Shown here in pieces: positions 53,792 to 62,732 of a stretch of 64,000 nt of DNA. Positions within the stretch are counted from its first letter, which is position 1; each line of letters opens with the position of its first letter. The DNA lies in the NCBI GenBank assembly GCA_963814805.1, contig CAWFER010000010.1, forward strand, positions 1-64,000, given 5' to 3'. Both the position numbers and the translations under genes were made by a program. The notes beneath the pieces are model-generated. The model did not search any database. It was not told the origin of the DNA and saw only the letters and a program-made list of their open reading frames with translations. The stretch comes from AP-15 sp963814805 (GTDB lineage: Bacteria; Pseudomonadota; Alphaproteobacteria; ATCC43930; CGMCC-115725).

Positions 53792-55444
53792 ATGCCCCAG
53801 ATTCCTGCCGATTATCGCCCGCTCGAAGCCTCTGAACGTAAGCCGCGCTCTGGCGCCATGCGCACCGGTTCCGCTGATCCGGATGAAATATTGACTGTGA
53901 GCGTCCGAATCCGGCGTCGAGCTGATGCGCCGCCGCTTCCGAGCCCAACGACCGCGCAGAGACGGCGGCATCTTTCCCGGGGAGATTTCGCTGCGCGTTA
54001 CGGGGCGTCACAAGACGATCTGGCTAGGATTGCCGGCTTCGCCGCGACGAATGGGCTTTTGGTTATCGAATCGAGCATCCCGCGCAGAACAGTCGTTCTC
54101 CAGGGTTCCGTCGCACAAATAAATCAAGCGTTCGGCGTCGATCTCGGTCTCTACGAAACCGCCGACGAGAGATATCGCGGTCGCGAGGGTCCAATCCACC
54201 TGCCCGCCACCCTCGCCGGCATCGTGGAAGGCGTGTTTGGCCTCGATAACCGCAGGATGGCCCGGCCTGGACTGCGGATCGGCGTGAAATCGGCCGACGC
54301 TGCCAGTGCGAACGGGACCATGCCGATGACGCCGCCGCAAATGGCGCGGCTTTACAATTTCCCACAACGCGCCGACGGAGAGACCATTGCGATCTTTGAA
54401 TTTGGCGGAGGTTTCACGTCCTCCGACGTGCAATTGTTTTACGACAGCGTCGGGGTCGCGGCGCCGTCGATAAGCTCGGTAGGCGTCGATGGCCAGACCA
54501 ACAGCCCGGGCTCCGATGATTCCACCGTAGAAACCCTTCTCGATATAGGTGTGTCTGGTTCAGCTGCGCCCGGCGCCAGGCTCGTTGTCTATTTCGCGCC
54601 GTGGACCGAGCAAGGCTGGGTGGATGTGGTCACCACCGCAATCCACGACGCGGCACACCGACCGTCCGTCATCTCCATCAGTTATGGATGGCCAGAAAAC
54701 GAGACGAATGGCGACCTGACATGGTCCTTGGCCGCGATCAAAGCGGTCAACGCCACATTCCAAGAAGCCGCCGTTCTGGGGGTGACCGTTTTCGTATCGT
54801 CGGGCGACACCGGATCCGATTGTGGCGTCGGGGACGGCAAGGCTCATGTCGAATATCCAGCCTCGGATCCCTTTGTGACATGCTGCGGCGGTACGACAAT
54901 CTCGAACGTATCTGGATCGCGGTTTACCGAATATGTCTGGAATGACAATGGCGTTACTGGCGGCGGGATCAGCGACATCTTTCGCCTGCCCAACTTCGCC
55001 TTGCCGCCGTGGCAAAGTCTGGTCTCGGTCCCGGGATCGGTCAACGACGGGCACAACGGACGCGGCATCCCGGATGTCGCCGGAAACGCGGATCCCGATA
55101 GTGGATACGCTTTATTCCTTAACGGTGAGAATATAGGCCTTGTTGGAGGAACCAGCGCGGCTGCTCCTCTCTATGCTGCTCTCGCGGCATTGCTGAATGC
55201 GGGCCTTGGCGAGCCTGTCGGATATCTCAACCCGACCCTTTACGCCGCTCCGAATTATGTCTTTCGGGACATCAGCGACGGCCAGAGCAACGCTACCGGC
55301 GGCGCCAACGGCTATGTATCTGGCCCGGGCTGGGACGGCTGCACGGGTCTTGGCAGCGTGAACGGCATTGCCCTGAAGTACGTCCTGCAAGGCGGGCCAG
55401 ACGCCGTATCGCCTCTATTGCTGCAGCCCATGCTGATCAGCTGA
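53792..55444 (+). CDS. S53-family (sedolisin) serine-carboxyl peptidase
   Basis: 550-aa acid peptidase. Residues 1-160 form the activation pro-domain (Pro-kumamolisin-like). The catalytic domain has Glu/Asp in DDSTVETLLDIGVSG (about residue 250), the oxyanion Asp in VFVSSGDTGSDCG (about residue 340), the nucleophile Ser in VGGTSAAAPLYAAL (about residue 455) and the C-terminal calcium site (VFRDISDGQSN and GPGWDGCTGLGS). No signal peptide is visible, as is often the case in bacterial sedolisins. Enzymes of this family work at low pH, consistent with an acidophile host. The partner gene follows 42 bases downstream. Confidence 0.9.
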   Translation: MPQIPADYRPLEASERKPRSGAMRTGSADPDEILTVSVRIRRRADAPPLPSPTTAQRRRHLSRGDFAARYGASQDDLARIAGFAATNGLLVIESSIPRRTVVLQGSVAQINQAFGVDLGLYETADERYRGREGPIHLPATLAGIVEGVFGLDNRRMARPGLRIGVKSADAASANGTMPMTPPQMARLYNFPQRADGETIAIFEFGGGFTSSDVQLFYDSVGVAAPSISSVGVDGQTNSPGSDDSTVETLLDIGVSGSAAPGARLVVYFAPWTEQGWVDVVTTAIHDAAHRPSVISISYGWPENETNGDLTWSLAAIKAVNATFQEAAVLGVTVFVSSGDTGSDCGVGDGKAHVEYPASDPFVTCCGGTTISNVSGSRFTEYVWNDNGVTGGGISDIFRLPNFALPPWQSLVSVPGSVNDGHNGRGIPDVAGNADPDSGYALFLNGENIGLVGGTSAAAPLYAALAALLNAGLGEPVGYLNPTLYAAPNYVFRDISDGQSNATGGANGYVSGPGWDGCTGLGSVNGIALKYVLQGGPDAVSPLLLQPMLIS

Positions 55445-55486
55445 TCACCAAAGTTAGCTATCAACGGAGAAATGGCGGAGGACGAG

Positions 55487-56008
55487 ATGCCGTTTTATTC
55501 ATGCACGGTAAATGAGGTCGGCCCAGCGGCCGACGGCTCAGAAACTTCTGACCCGGTGGTTTATATCAATCTTACAGATACGCTGGGGAGTTTCACAAAC
55601 CAATGGTTCTACGCTGCAGAGGGGAGCCAAAATCAGATGCTGGCGGTCGGCCTCACCGCAATGAACACAAACAGACAAGTGGAAGTGGCTGCCGACCCTC
55701 CGAACGCCGGTAGCGTTCCATATACGAGCGTCTCACGGATGTATCTAACGCTTTCGTCGGCGGCGCTGATCACACCTGTCATCGATTTGAACGGCGTATG
55801 GGCGCAGGATGCTGTTCCAGTAGCGACTATTTCGGTGAGCGAGAATTTCCTCTCCATTGATATACCCGATCGACCGACGGCCACCGGCACCATTGTCGAT
55901 CGCTCAGATATAGTCGTCAATTTCCCAGACGCGTCGACGGTGAGTGGGCAGCTTCAGCCACCGGGTACCATCGCCTGGTCAAACGGATCGGCCTGGCAGA
56001 AAGTTTGA
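55487..56008 (+). CDS. Hypothetical beta-rich protein downstream of sedolisin
   Basis: 173-aa protein; I chose the ATG at 55487, preceded by GGAGG, over the ATG at 55472. Two halves are visible: residues 1-95 (FYSCTVNEVGPAADGSETSD; VVYINLTDTLGSFTNQWFY) and residues 97-173 (DLNGVWAQDAVPVATISVSENF; GTIVDRSDIVVNFPDASTVSGQLQ), both beta-rich and polar, with two or three Cys. The second half resembles lipocalin-like or carbohydrate-binding beta sandwiches often seen with secreted hydrolases. Function unknown; possible partner or inhibitor of the peptidase. Confidence 0.6.
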   Translation: MPFYSCTVNEVGPAADGSETSDPVVYINLTDTLGSFTNQWFYAAEGSQNQMLAVGLTAMNTNRQVEVAADPPNAGSVPYTSVSRMYLTLSSAALITPVIDLNGVWAQDAVPVATISVSENFLSIDIPDRPTATGTIVDRSDIVVNFPDASTVSGQLQPPGTIAWSNGSAWQKV

Positions 56009-56248
56009 AATTCTTTTCGGTTGGAGCGATGACCGCGGGATGGTAACCGGTCAAGGCTGAGGCTATGCAAAAAATGTGGCTGGTAATCCATTCCGCTATT
56101 CATGGAAACCTGGCCACGGTCGGTGACAAGACCTCCTTGCTCTAGCCAAACGCTCCGCGGTATGTAAACACCTGGGAAGTATTCGCTCAACGAGCCCGAG
56201 CCGCGCCTTCCTGCCATAACGTTTGCTGATTACTTGTAACCGGTACAG

Positions 56249-56674
56249 TCAGACGTGGTAGGGACCGAGGAACAGATCGCCGAGGGCGCGGCGCAGCAGG
56301 TAGGTGATCCGCCGTTGTGCCAGGTGGTGCGGTCGGTCGTGGATCAGGTGGCAGCGCTGGCAAAGGCTCTTCAGGTTGCGCGGCCGATTGTTGCCCGGGT
56401 TATGATCGAGGTGCGCCGCGGCGAGGACGACGCGCGTGTGCCGAATGCGGGTCGCCTCCTCGATGTCGGGCCAGCGGGCCGGCCGGCCGCGGCCGCTGCG
56501 CCAGGTGCTCGCAGCGGGGTCATACCAGCGGCCATCCGGCAGGCAGCGAACGGTTTCGCCATGCGGGCGACCGCAAGTTTGGCAGCGGCCGCCGGCGCGC
56601 TCGAACCGCACTTGCCGGCTGATCTGCGGCCAGTCGATCGGATAGAACCAGCGCAGCTCAGGCTTGATCGGCAT
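56249..56674 (-). CDS. HNH endonuclease-like protein
   Basis: 141-aa protein. Zinc knuckle GRCQTCGRPHG (about residue 28) and the HNH-type core LAAAHLDHNPGNNRPRNLKSLCQRCHLIHD (His, Asn, His and two Cys, about residues 80-112). It starts inside the serine recombinase gene (17-base overlap), so the two are coupled. HNH proteins next to a recombinase are common on mobile elements; whether this one nicks DNA or is a homing-type nuclease is unknown. Confidence 0.75.
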   Translation of the reverse strand: MPIKPELRWFYPIDWPQISRQVRFERAGGRCQTCGRPHGETVRCLPDGRWYDPAASTWRSGRGRPARWPDIEEATRIRHTRVVLAAAHLDHNPGNNRPRNLKSLCQRCHLIHDRPHHLAQRRITYLLRRALGDLFLGPYHV

Positions 56675-57245
56675 CGGGGGTTCCGTTCGTGAGATCGGTT
56701 TCTTTGCCGAGCAGGCGATAGACGCTCGCGCGGCCGATGCCGAGCCGGCGGGCGATCGCCGCCGGGCCGAGCTTCTCGTCATCGAGCAGCCGCCGGACTT
56801 CGCTGGCATCGATCGATGGTTTGCGGCCCTTGTAGACGCCGCGCGCCTTGGCGGCGCTGATCCCTTCGAGCTGCCGATCGCGCCGAAGATTGGTCTCGAA
56901 TTCGGCGAACACGCCGAGCATGTCGAGGAACGCCTTGCCGGCCGCCGTGCCGGTGTCGACCGGCTGCTCGGTTGCCTTCAGCGCGACACCCTTGGCCTTC
57001 AGCTCGTGCACGATGTCCTGCAGGTCCTTCAGCGAACGCGCCAGGCGGTCGATGCGGGTGACCACCAGCGTATCGCCGGCGCGCAGGAAGTCGAGCAACA
57101 CCTGCAATTCGCTGCGGCCGTCACGGCGCGCGCCGCTCGCCTTCTCGGCACGGATCACCTCGCAGCCTGCCGCCTTCAGCGCGGCGCGCTGGATCGACAG
57201 GTCCTGATCGAACGTGGAGACGCGGGCGTAACCGTAAAGGGGCAT
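56658..57245 (-). CDS. Serine recombinase (resolvase/invertase)
   Basis: 195-aa recombinase. Nucleophile Ser in YGYARVSTFDQDLS (about residue 10), the resolvase core DGRSELQVLLDFLRAGDTLVV and RIDRLARSLKDL (Arg residues near 66-69), and a C-terminal HTH (LGPAAIARRLGIGRASVYRLL, about residues 158-178). The Tn402-like transposon sits 87 bases upstream and probably separates it from its original promoter or res site. Confidence 0.9.
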   Translation of the reverse strand: MPLYGYARVSTFDQDLSIQRAALKAAGCEVIRAEKASGARRDGRSELQVLLDFLRAGDTLVVTRIDRLARSLKDLQDIVHELKAKGVALKATEQPVDTGTAAGKAFLDMLGVFAEFETNLRRDRQLEGISAAKARGVYKGRKPSIDASEVRRLLDDEKLGPAAIARRLGIGRASVYRLLGKETDLTNGTPDADQA

Positions 57246-57332
57246 CGGCAGCGGAGTTGTCTCGTTAGCTTGTAGACCCGCCCGTCATACCGTCTCGCTC
57301 CTCAATTATCAACTCAAACGAGACGTGATTTG

Positions 57333-57379
57333 TGTGACCTTCAGAGATAAATGGCGGGGTTTCTTGAGCGCTATGTGGC
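57333..57379. repeat. Left 47-bp terminal inverted repeat of the Tn402-like element
   Basis: Begins TGTGACCTTCAGAG and ends GCGCTATGTGGC; exact complement of 60420-60466. Preceded by GATTTG, the target duplication. Confidence 0.9.
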
Positions 57380-58198
57380 GCCGATTACGAGGGTGCTTCG
57401 GGCGGCTTCGACAACATCGTCGGTGATGACGCTCAAACCATTGATCTTGAGGATCCGCCCGATCTGAACGAACAGGCGGTGAAGCAGGCGGAAGTTGCCG
57501 CCGGTGATGCGGGCGATCGCGGCAATCGCTTGGGCATCGGTAAAGTCAGCATCGTCGAGGCTGAGACCGAGCTGCCGCCAATGGCGGGTGAGCACGAAGG
57601 ACAGTTCGGCGCCCTGCAGAGGGCGGTAATGGTGGGCGAAGCCGACGCGGCTGTAGAGCTGAGGATAGCGCGACAAGCGCTTTTCGATACCCGGCATGCC
57701 GATCAGGATGACGCCGATGCCGGTCCGGTCGAAGACGTCGCGCAGATGCTCGATACCGGGCGTCGAGAGCCGCTCGACCTCATCGACGATGAGGAGCTCG
57801 GCAGGATCGATCGTGGCGCCCGTGCGAACGAATTCCTGACCGTAAACATGCTCGCTGATGCAGGCTCCCACCCGCGTGGTGAGCCTCGCGACGTCGTCGC
57901 GTAGTTCCCGGAAGGAGCAGCAGACGACGGGTGTGTAGAAGACAGTCCGACGCTGGGCGAGCGCGGCGTAGACCTTGGCATCCGACGGCTCGCGCTTGCC
58001 CCATGTAACCAGCAAGGGCTCGGCGACATCCCACCTGGCATAGCGGCGCGCCGAATGCGTCTTGCCGACGCCCGCGGGACCGTAGCACAGGCCGATATAG
58101 CGATGCTTGCGCACGGCGTCCGCGAACTCGGAAAAGCGCCGATGCTCCTTCGTGGTGATGAAGGTGCCCGTCCGCGCGCCGGCCGTTACGCTCGTCAT
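57371..58198 (-). CDS. tniB: TniB-type ATP-binding transposition protein
   Basis: 275-aa AAA+ ATPase. Walker A is CYGPAGVGKTHSA (about residue 42), Walker B is ELLIVDEVERLS (about residue 125), with a sensor region IGVILIGMPGIEKRL. TniB/TnsC-like proteins form filaments that pick targets and activate the transposase. It overlaps tniA by four bases and its stop lies in the terminal repeat. Regulated with tniA. Confidence 0.85.
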   Translation of the reverse strand: MTSVTAGARTGTFITTKEHRRFSEFADAVRKHRYIGLCYGPAGVGKTHSARRYARWDVAEPLLVTWGKREPSDAKVYAALAQRRTVFYTPVVCCSFRELRDDVARLTTRVGACISEHVYGQEFVRTGATIDPAELLIVDEVERLSTPGIEHLRDVFDRTGIGVILIGMPGIEKRLSRYPQLYSRVGFAHHYRPLQGAELSFVLTRHWRQLGLSLDDADFTDAQAIAAIARITGGNFRLLHRLFVQIGRILKINGLSVITDDVVEAARSTLVIGAT

Positions 58199-59664
58199 AG
58201 ATCCTCGCGATAGATGCGCAGCTTGGGTCGGGCGGATGGCGCCGGCGTTTTCGGAGGCCGAGCGGACTGGGTCGGTTGCGGTCGGTCGGGCAGGAAGTCC
58301 GCCACCCGCGCGAGGCGCTCGTTGATGGTCGCGCGCAGCGACCGGCGATGGGCGCGCCTTGCGGCCTCAATGTCTTTTAGCGTCAGGACCTCGCCGGCAT
58401 GCTCCTCGCTCACCGCCCGGCAGAGGAAGTGGTTGCGGTGGAAGACCCGGATCTCGGAGACGTCACGCGGATCGTAGCGGATGGTGACGGCCTCGCCGAC
58501 ATAGGCCGCCAGGGTCGGGGCGCCGTAGCGCAGCCCCTGGAAGTGGATGCCGTCGCGCCGCACGCACCGCGGCTTGGCGAGCATAACCAGCAGGAGGTCG
58601 AGCTCCTCGAGGCTCTCGGGAGAGCGCGGCAGAAAGCCCCCGGCCCGCCAAGCGTCGAGCGGCGCGTTGCCGATTTCACCATGGACGCGGATATGATATG
58701 TGCCGGCGATGAAAGCGCCGATGGCCTGATCCAACTCCGCCAGCGACAGTCTCGGCGTGCTGGCCGGTTTGCCGTCGACAAGGTGGCCGGGCAGCTCGGG
58801 CAGGAATTCCGTGTTAAGCGTGCCGAACAGGCGCTCGACCTTGCCTCTACCCTGCGGTCGCCCGACGGCGGAGTAGACAATCCGAAAGCGCAGGCTGGCC
58901 GCCACCTGGTCGAGGTGCCGGCTGGTGAAATCGCTGCCATGATCAACGTAGAGCACGTCCGGGATGCCGCAGACCGGCCAGGCAGGGTCGGTCTTGCGCC
59001 AGATCGCGTGGCGCAGGGCGAGACAGGTGTTGAGCACGGACGGTGCGTCGAGGAATACCATGTACCCGGTGACCGCACGGGAATGGTCGTCGATGACGGT
59101 CGTGAGCCAAGGACGGGCAGGCTTTCCGGCTTCGTCGAGAATGAGGATGTCGAGCAGCGTGTGGTCGGCTTGCCAGAGCGCATTGGGCGTTTCGGCGCGA
59201 TGGCGGTGGATCAGCTCGTAGCGGTCGCGAAAGACGGCCAGACCGTCCTGTGCCAGCGTCACCATGGCTGGGTCGAGGCGAGCGAGGATGGCATGGACCG
59301 TGCCATAGGAGGGAACCCGCCAGCCTTCCGCCTTGGCGACGGCGCTGACCCGGCGATGGATCGCGGCAGCGGAGGAACGCGGCTTCTTCAGCCCCATGCC
59401 CTCGATCAGCGCGACGAGGTCCGCAGGCGATCGGTGTCTGCCCGCGTCGCGGCGGATGGAGCCTGCCAGACCGGTCGAGCCGTCCTGGCGGTAGCGCGCC
59501 AGCCAGCGCTGGGCCGTTCGAAGCGGCACGCCGGCCGCGGCGGCTGCGCACGTCAGAGGAACGCCCTCCTCGAGGTGGGGGCGGAGCACGACGAAGCGGG
59601 CCATGGCCTGCTTCCGCTTCTGCTCGCTCAAGGTTGCGAAGGACGCCGCTCTCTCCCGGGCCAT
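58195..59664 (-). CDS. tniA: TniA-type DDE transposase (Mu/Tn7 TnsB-like)
   Basis: 489-aa transposase. N-terminal HTH (VPLTCAAAAAGVPLRTAQRWLA, about residue 38) and HTH_38-like domain are followed by an rve core with the DDE triad: WQADHTLLDI (Asp, about residue 165), YVDHGSDF (Asp, about 240) and GRGKVERLFG (Glu, about 275). A Mu_transposase C-terminal domain and a proline-rich tail that may contact TniB complete it. Intact. Confidence 0.9.
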   Translation of the reverse strand: MARERAASFATLSEQKRKQAMARFVVLRPHLEEGVPLTCAAAAAGVPLRTAQRWLARYRQDGSTGLAGSIRRDAGRHRSPADLVALIEGMGLKKPRSSAAAIHRRVSAVAKAEGWRVPSYGTVHAILARLDPAMVTLAQDGLAVFRDRYELIHRHRAETPNALWQADHTLLDILILDEAGKPARPWLTTVIDDHSRAVTGYMVFLDAPSVLNTCLALRHAIWRKTDPAWPVCGIPDVLYVDHGSDFTSRHLDQVAASLRFRIVYSAVGRPQGRGKVERLFGTLNTEFLPELPGHLVDGKPASTPRLSLAELDQAIGAFIAGTYHIRVHGEIGNAPLDAWRAGGFLPRSPESLEELDLLLVMLAKPRCVRRDGIHFQGLRYGAPTLAAYVGEAVTIRYDPRDVSEIRVFHRNHFLCRAVSEEHAGEVLTLKDIEAARRAHRRSLRATINERLARVADFLPDRPQPTQSARPPKTPAPSARPKLRIYREDL

Positions 59665-59846
59665 GCCGGCCGCCTTGGCCTCCTGGTGCTGGCCTGCACA
59701 CGCGGGACGACTGTCCGATAGGGGATCGTTCAGCGGACAGTTCGCGCGAGGCAGGACGAGCGTTGCAATAACACGCGAAACATCGTCTCACATGAATGGT
59801 ACGGTAAAACTATCATAAAAGGGGGGATTAACGTACACTTCCAGCC
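59665..59846. promoter_or_regulatory. Probable resolution site between tniA and the resolvase
   Basis: 182-base divergent region between tniA (minus) and the serine resolvase (plus). Such elements keep the res site here. It is AT-richer near 59795-59835 with TATCATAAAAGG, but I could not define the sub-sites. Confidence 0.5.
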
Positions 59847-60428
59847 ATGACTGCGACCCTGATTGGCTATGCCCGCTGCTCCACCGACAAGCAGGACCTC
59901 GCCGCCCAGAGGGTGGCCCTCGAAAAGCTCGGCGTCGCGTCCGAGCGGATCTACACCGATCGTGGGCTGACCGGCACAAACCGGTCCCGGCCCGGCCTCG
60001 ACCAGGCGCTCGCCGCCGTGCGCACCGGCGACACGCTCGTCGTGCCCAAGCTCGACCGATTGGCACGATCGGTCCCGGACGCCCGCACCATCGCCGACGC
60101 CCTCGTAGCGCGCGGCATCAAGCTCGCGCTGGGATCGAGCGTGTATGACCCGGCCGATCCGATGGGCAAGATGTTCTTCAACATCCTAGCCACCTTCGCC
60201 GAGTTCGAGGCCGATCTGATCCGTCTGCGCACGCGCGAGGGCATGGCGATCGCTCGGGCGCGGGGAAAACTGCGCGGCAAGCAGCCGAAGCTCTCCGACA
60301 AGCAGCAGAAGGAGCTGCGCCGCATGCATGACAGCGGCGAGTACGCGATCAGCGATCTGGCTGAGCTGTTCTCGGTGTCCCGCCCCACCGTGTACCGCAC
60401 CCTCGGGCGGCACGCGCCAGCCACATAG
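59847..60428 (+). CDS. tniR: Serine resolvase of the Tn402-like element
   Basis: 193-aa resolvase. Ser nucleophile in IGYARCSTDKQDL (about residue 12), GDTLVVPKLDRLARSV core (Arg residues near 70-73) and the C-terminal HTH YAISDLAELFSVSRPTVYRTL (about residues 165-185). It resolves cointegrates at the site just upstream. The final codons overlap the right terminal repeat. Confidence 0.9.
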   Translation: MTATLIGYARCSTDKQDLAAQRVALEKLGVASERIYTDRGLTGTNRSRPGLDQALAAVRTGDTLVVPKLDRLARSVPDARTIADALVARGIKLALGSSVYDPADPMGKMFFNILATFAEFEADLIRLRTREGMAIARARGKLRGKQPKLSDKQQKELRRMHDSGEYAISDLAELFSVSRPTVYRTLGRHAPAT

Positions 60429-60466
60429 CGCTCAAGAAACCCCGCCATTTATCTCTGAAGGTCACA
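60420..60466. repeat. Right 47-bp terminal inverted repeat of the Tn402-like element
   Basis: Exact complement of 57333-57379; followed directly by GATTTG, which is also found just before the left repeat. Confidence 0.9.
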
Positions 60467-60816
60467 GATTTGCGTGTCGCCGCCTCGTGTCGCTCGGGTA
60501 GACCCTTGCGATACGCTTGGCGCGCTTGGTTGCCATCTCGCCATCAAAGCAGCCTAAAACCAGGAGATCCCCCAATGGCCGAGATGAACCCGCTGCGCCG
60601 CCGCATGATCGAGGACATGAAAGATCCGCAACCTGTCGCCTCCGCGGCGCTACGCGGATGGGTTGGAGCCCTGCAGGGAACCCTGCTGCACTGCACAACG
60701 TTTTGGGGTTTGAACGTATCTACAACCGTCGTTCCGCGAAAATAGAAAGCCGACATGTCACGAATCACCCGCATTGGCCCGCTCGCCCAATCGCCCGCCC
60801 GAACAGGGTCTCGGCC
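60467..60816. other. Mostly non-coding stretch with an integrase start
   Basis: About 350 bases between the transposon end and the alpha/beta hydrolase. It holds the 5' end of a tyrosine integrase gene (60575 onward) and the probable hydrolase promoter. Nothing else was recognised. Confidence 0.4.
60575..60745 (+). pseudogene. N-terminal remnant of a tyrosine integrase
   Basis: MAEMNPLRRRMIEDM at the start matches the first residues of a common integrase family. One extra A near 60622 shifts it; the corrected reading continues with KIRNLSP and then loses similarity after about 25 residues. No catalytic part is present. Confidence 0.5.
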
Positions 60817-61785
60817 GTGAGGTCAAGTCGGGTACTCGGCCTCGGAGCCGCTGTGCTGGCGGCCGCCGCGTTGATCAATCGCGCGCTCGCGCGACGGGCC
60901 GAGCGCAGGAACCCGCCCGAGGGCAAATTCATCACGGTCGACGAGGTCCGCCTGCATTACATCGAACGCGGTACCGGGCCGGTCATCGTGCTGCTGCACG
61001 GCAACGGGACAATGGCGCGGGATTTCGTGCTGAGCGGCGTCCTCGACCTCCTGGCCAAAGATCACCGGGTAATCGCCTTCGACCGGCCCGGCTTCGGCTT
61101 CAGCGAGCGTCCGCGCGGCCGGATCTGGACCGCGGAGGCGCAAGCCGCACTGCTGCATAAGGCGCTCCTCGGGCTCAAGGTGAGGCAGGCCGTCGTCGTC
61201 GGCCATTCCTGGGGGACACTCGTGGCCCTCGCCTTGGCGCTGCGCGAGCCGGCGGAGGTGGCGGGTCTGGTGCTGCTGTCCGGCTATTACTTCCCGAGCG
61301 TCCGCGCGGATGTGGCACTGGGGTCATGGCCGGCCGTGCCGGTGCTGGGCGACATCCTGCGGTACACGATTTCGCCCCTGCTCGGCCGGCTGACGGCGCC
61401 GCTGGTCTACCGCAAGCTGTTCGCGCCCTCGCCGGTTGCCGGGCGCTTTGCCAGCGAATTCCCGCTCGAGCTCGCAGTACGCCCGTCGCAGATCCGGGCC
61501 AGCGCCGCGGAGACCGGCCTGATGATCCCCGGAGCGGCGGGCCTGGCCGGGCACTATCTTGAACTATCGATCCCGGTCGCGATTGTGGCAGGGCTCGGCG
61601 ACAAGATTGTGGACTGCGACACCCAAGCCGGGCGGCTGGGTGCGCAATTGCCGCAAAGTACGCTGCGCAAGGTGCCCGACGCTGGGCACATGATCCATCA
61701 TATCGTCCCCGAGCAGGTTGCCGCTGTTATTCCTGGACGTGGCCCGGGCAGCCTTCGCGCGCGACCGGGAGGAGGTAACGGCTGA
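60817..61785 (+). CDS. Alpha/beta hydrolase with N-terminal membrane anchor
   Basis: 322-aa hydrolase with a GTG start. Residues 5-25 (RVLGLGAAVLAAAALINRA) look like a signal anchor. The catalytic fold shows VLLHGNGTMARDFV (oxyanion loop, about residue 55), VVVGHSWGTLVAL (nucleophile Ser, about residue 133), an acid in VAGLGDKIVD (about residue 265) and the His in VPDAGHMIHHI (about residue 290). Substrate is unknown. The start is uncertain because the open frame extends upstream to 60517 with no ribosome site. Confidence 0.8.
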   Translation: MRSSRVLGLGAAVLAAAALINRALARRAERRNPPEGKFITVDEVRLHYIERGTGPVIVLLHGNGTMARDFVLSGVLDLLAKDHRVIAFDRPGFGFSERPRGRIWTAEAQAALLHKALLGLKVRQAVVVGHSWGTLVALALALREPAEVAGLVLLSGYYFPSVRADVALGSWPAVPVLGDILRYTISPLLGRLTAPLVYRKLFAPSPVAGRFASEFPLELAVRPSQIRASAAETGLMIPGAAGLAGHYLELSIPVAIVAGLGDKIVDCDTQAGRLGAQLPQSTLRKVPDAGHMIHHIVPEQVAAVIPGRGPGSLRARPGGGNG

Positions 61786-61877
61786 CGCGTAGCCGCCCGC
61801 CGGGACAATCCTCTCGGCGCAAAATGCCATCCTTCGCAGGTCGCCAGAGCTACGCCGCGGCCGCGAGCCGAACGCCG

Positions 61878-62276
61878 TCAGGCTTTCCGGAGAATGCGCT
61901 CGATATCGTCGACGGCAACCCCGTAGACCTCGGCGACTTGGGCAGCCGTCATGCCGTATTTTACCCAACTACGGATGCGGGGGAATTGCGACCGAGGAAC
62001 CTCGCGCGTCGTCTGCGGCTCGGGGATGACCGGTGCTTTGCCCTCCGTGAGACGGTTCGGCGCCGACGGCGAGATTCCCAGCACACGCGGTTTCCGCGCC
62101 GATTGGTCGGCCGGTGGGAAGCCCGAAACCAATTGCTCAGTGACTTGACGTTTGGGGGTGAATAGCGCCTCGGCCGTTTGACGCGCTCTGCTTATCCGTT
62201 CGCGATCATCGCCACGACGGTGCGGTTGTTGGCTAAGCAAGATTTGCTCCGAACGGTTGATCCATCCGCGACTCAA
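61878..62276 (-). CDS. Small HTH-containing protein of plasmid type
   Basis: Up to 132 aa. The middle part is polar and proline-rich (RQTAEALFTPKRQVTEQ; PADQSARKPRVLG); the C-terminal 32 residues SWVKYGMTAAQVAEVYGVAVDD followed by IERIL form a helix-turn-helix similar to sigma-4-like or transposase-type HTHs. A TTG at 62276 is the only start in frame near the upstream end, so the real start is unclear. It is likely a DNA-binding regulator; no family name assigned. Confidence 0.5.
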   Translation of the reverse strand: MSRGWINRSEQILLSQQPHRRGDDRERISRARQTAEALFTPKRQVTEQLVSGFPPADQSARKPRVLGISPSAPNRLTEGKAPVIPEPQTTREVPRSQFPRIRSWVKYGMTAAQVAEVYGVAVDDIERILRKA

Positions 62277-62527
62277 AATAGGATTGTGAACTTTGGCACG
62301 CTGGACTTGGGAAGCCCAGAGGGTGTCCGCAAGCTCAGCCTCTGGCCTCAGCCCGTGTCCCTCACCTCAAATGTCCGATAACCGCCGTTCTGGAAAGTCG
62401 AGCGGTTGGCGGCGTTCGAGCCGGGCGAAGTTGGCCTGCCGGCGACAATAAAGGATTTTTAAAGTGCCAAGAGTTAGAGTAAAGATGGCTGCCTTAGAAC
62501 CCCAGACGAGAAAGGGAACACACTGTA
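62277..62527. other. Non-coding stretch
   Basis: About 250 bases between the HTH protein and the 42-aa basic protein. No gene, repeat or clear promoter was recognised. Confidence 0.35.
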
Positions 62528-62656
62528 ATGGCCACGTCAAAACGCGTTGGGCGAGAGGCAGGCAAGCTTCTCAAGACTGGTAAATCGAAGATAGTCCGCT
62601 CGGTTGCCGGCTCTGCGCTGAGGCAAGAGCGCAAGGCTCCAACGAAAAAGAAGTGA
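62528..62656 (+). CDS. 42-aa basic peptide
   Basis: Short lysine-rich protein: MATSKRVGREAGKLLK, a middle KIVRSVAGSALRQ and a KAPTKKK end. It resembles small basic plasmid- or phage-associated alphaproteobacterial peptides of unknown function with alternating Ala/Ser and Lys. No strong ribosome site was found (AACACACTGTA precedes ATG), so translation is uncertain. Confidence 0.5.
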   Translation: MATSKRVGREAGKLLKTGKSKIVRSVAGSALRQERKAPTKKK

Positions 62657-62732
62657 GGTATCGGCGGCCAATCGGTTAACCCCCATTGGCCGACCCTCTG
62701 CCGCAGAACGGATGTTATGTCAAATTGACTCA

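Larger units (their letters stand above)
57333..60466. mobile_element. Tn402/Tn5053-like transposon with tniA, tniB and resolvase
   Basis: 3,134-bp element bounded by perfect 47-bp inverted repeats (57333-57379 and 60420-60466), beginning TGTGACCTTCAGAG. The sequence GATTTG flanks it on both sides (57327-57332 and 60467-60472), a 6-bp target duplication, so the insertion is recent. It carries TniA-type DDE transposase, TniB-type ATPase and a serine resolvase, but no tniQ and no cargo. The inverted repeat overlaps the 3' ends of tniB and of the resolvase gene. It is the youngest clear insertion in the window. Confidence 0.85.
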
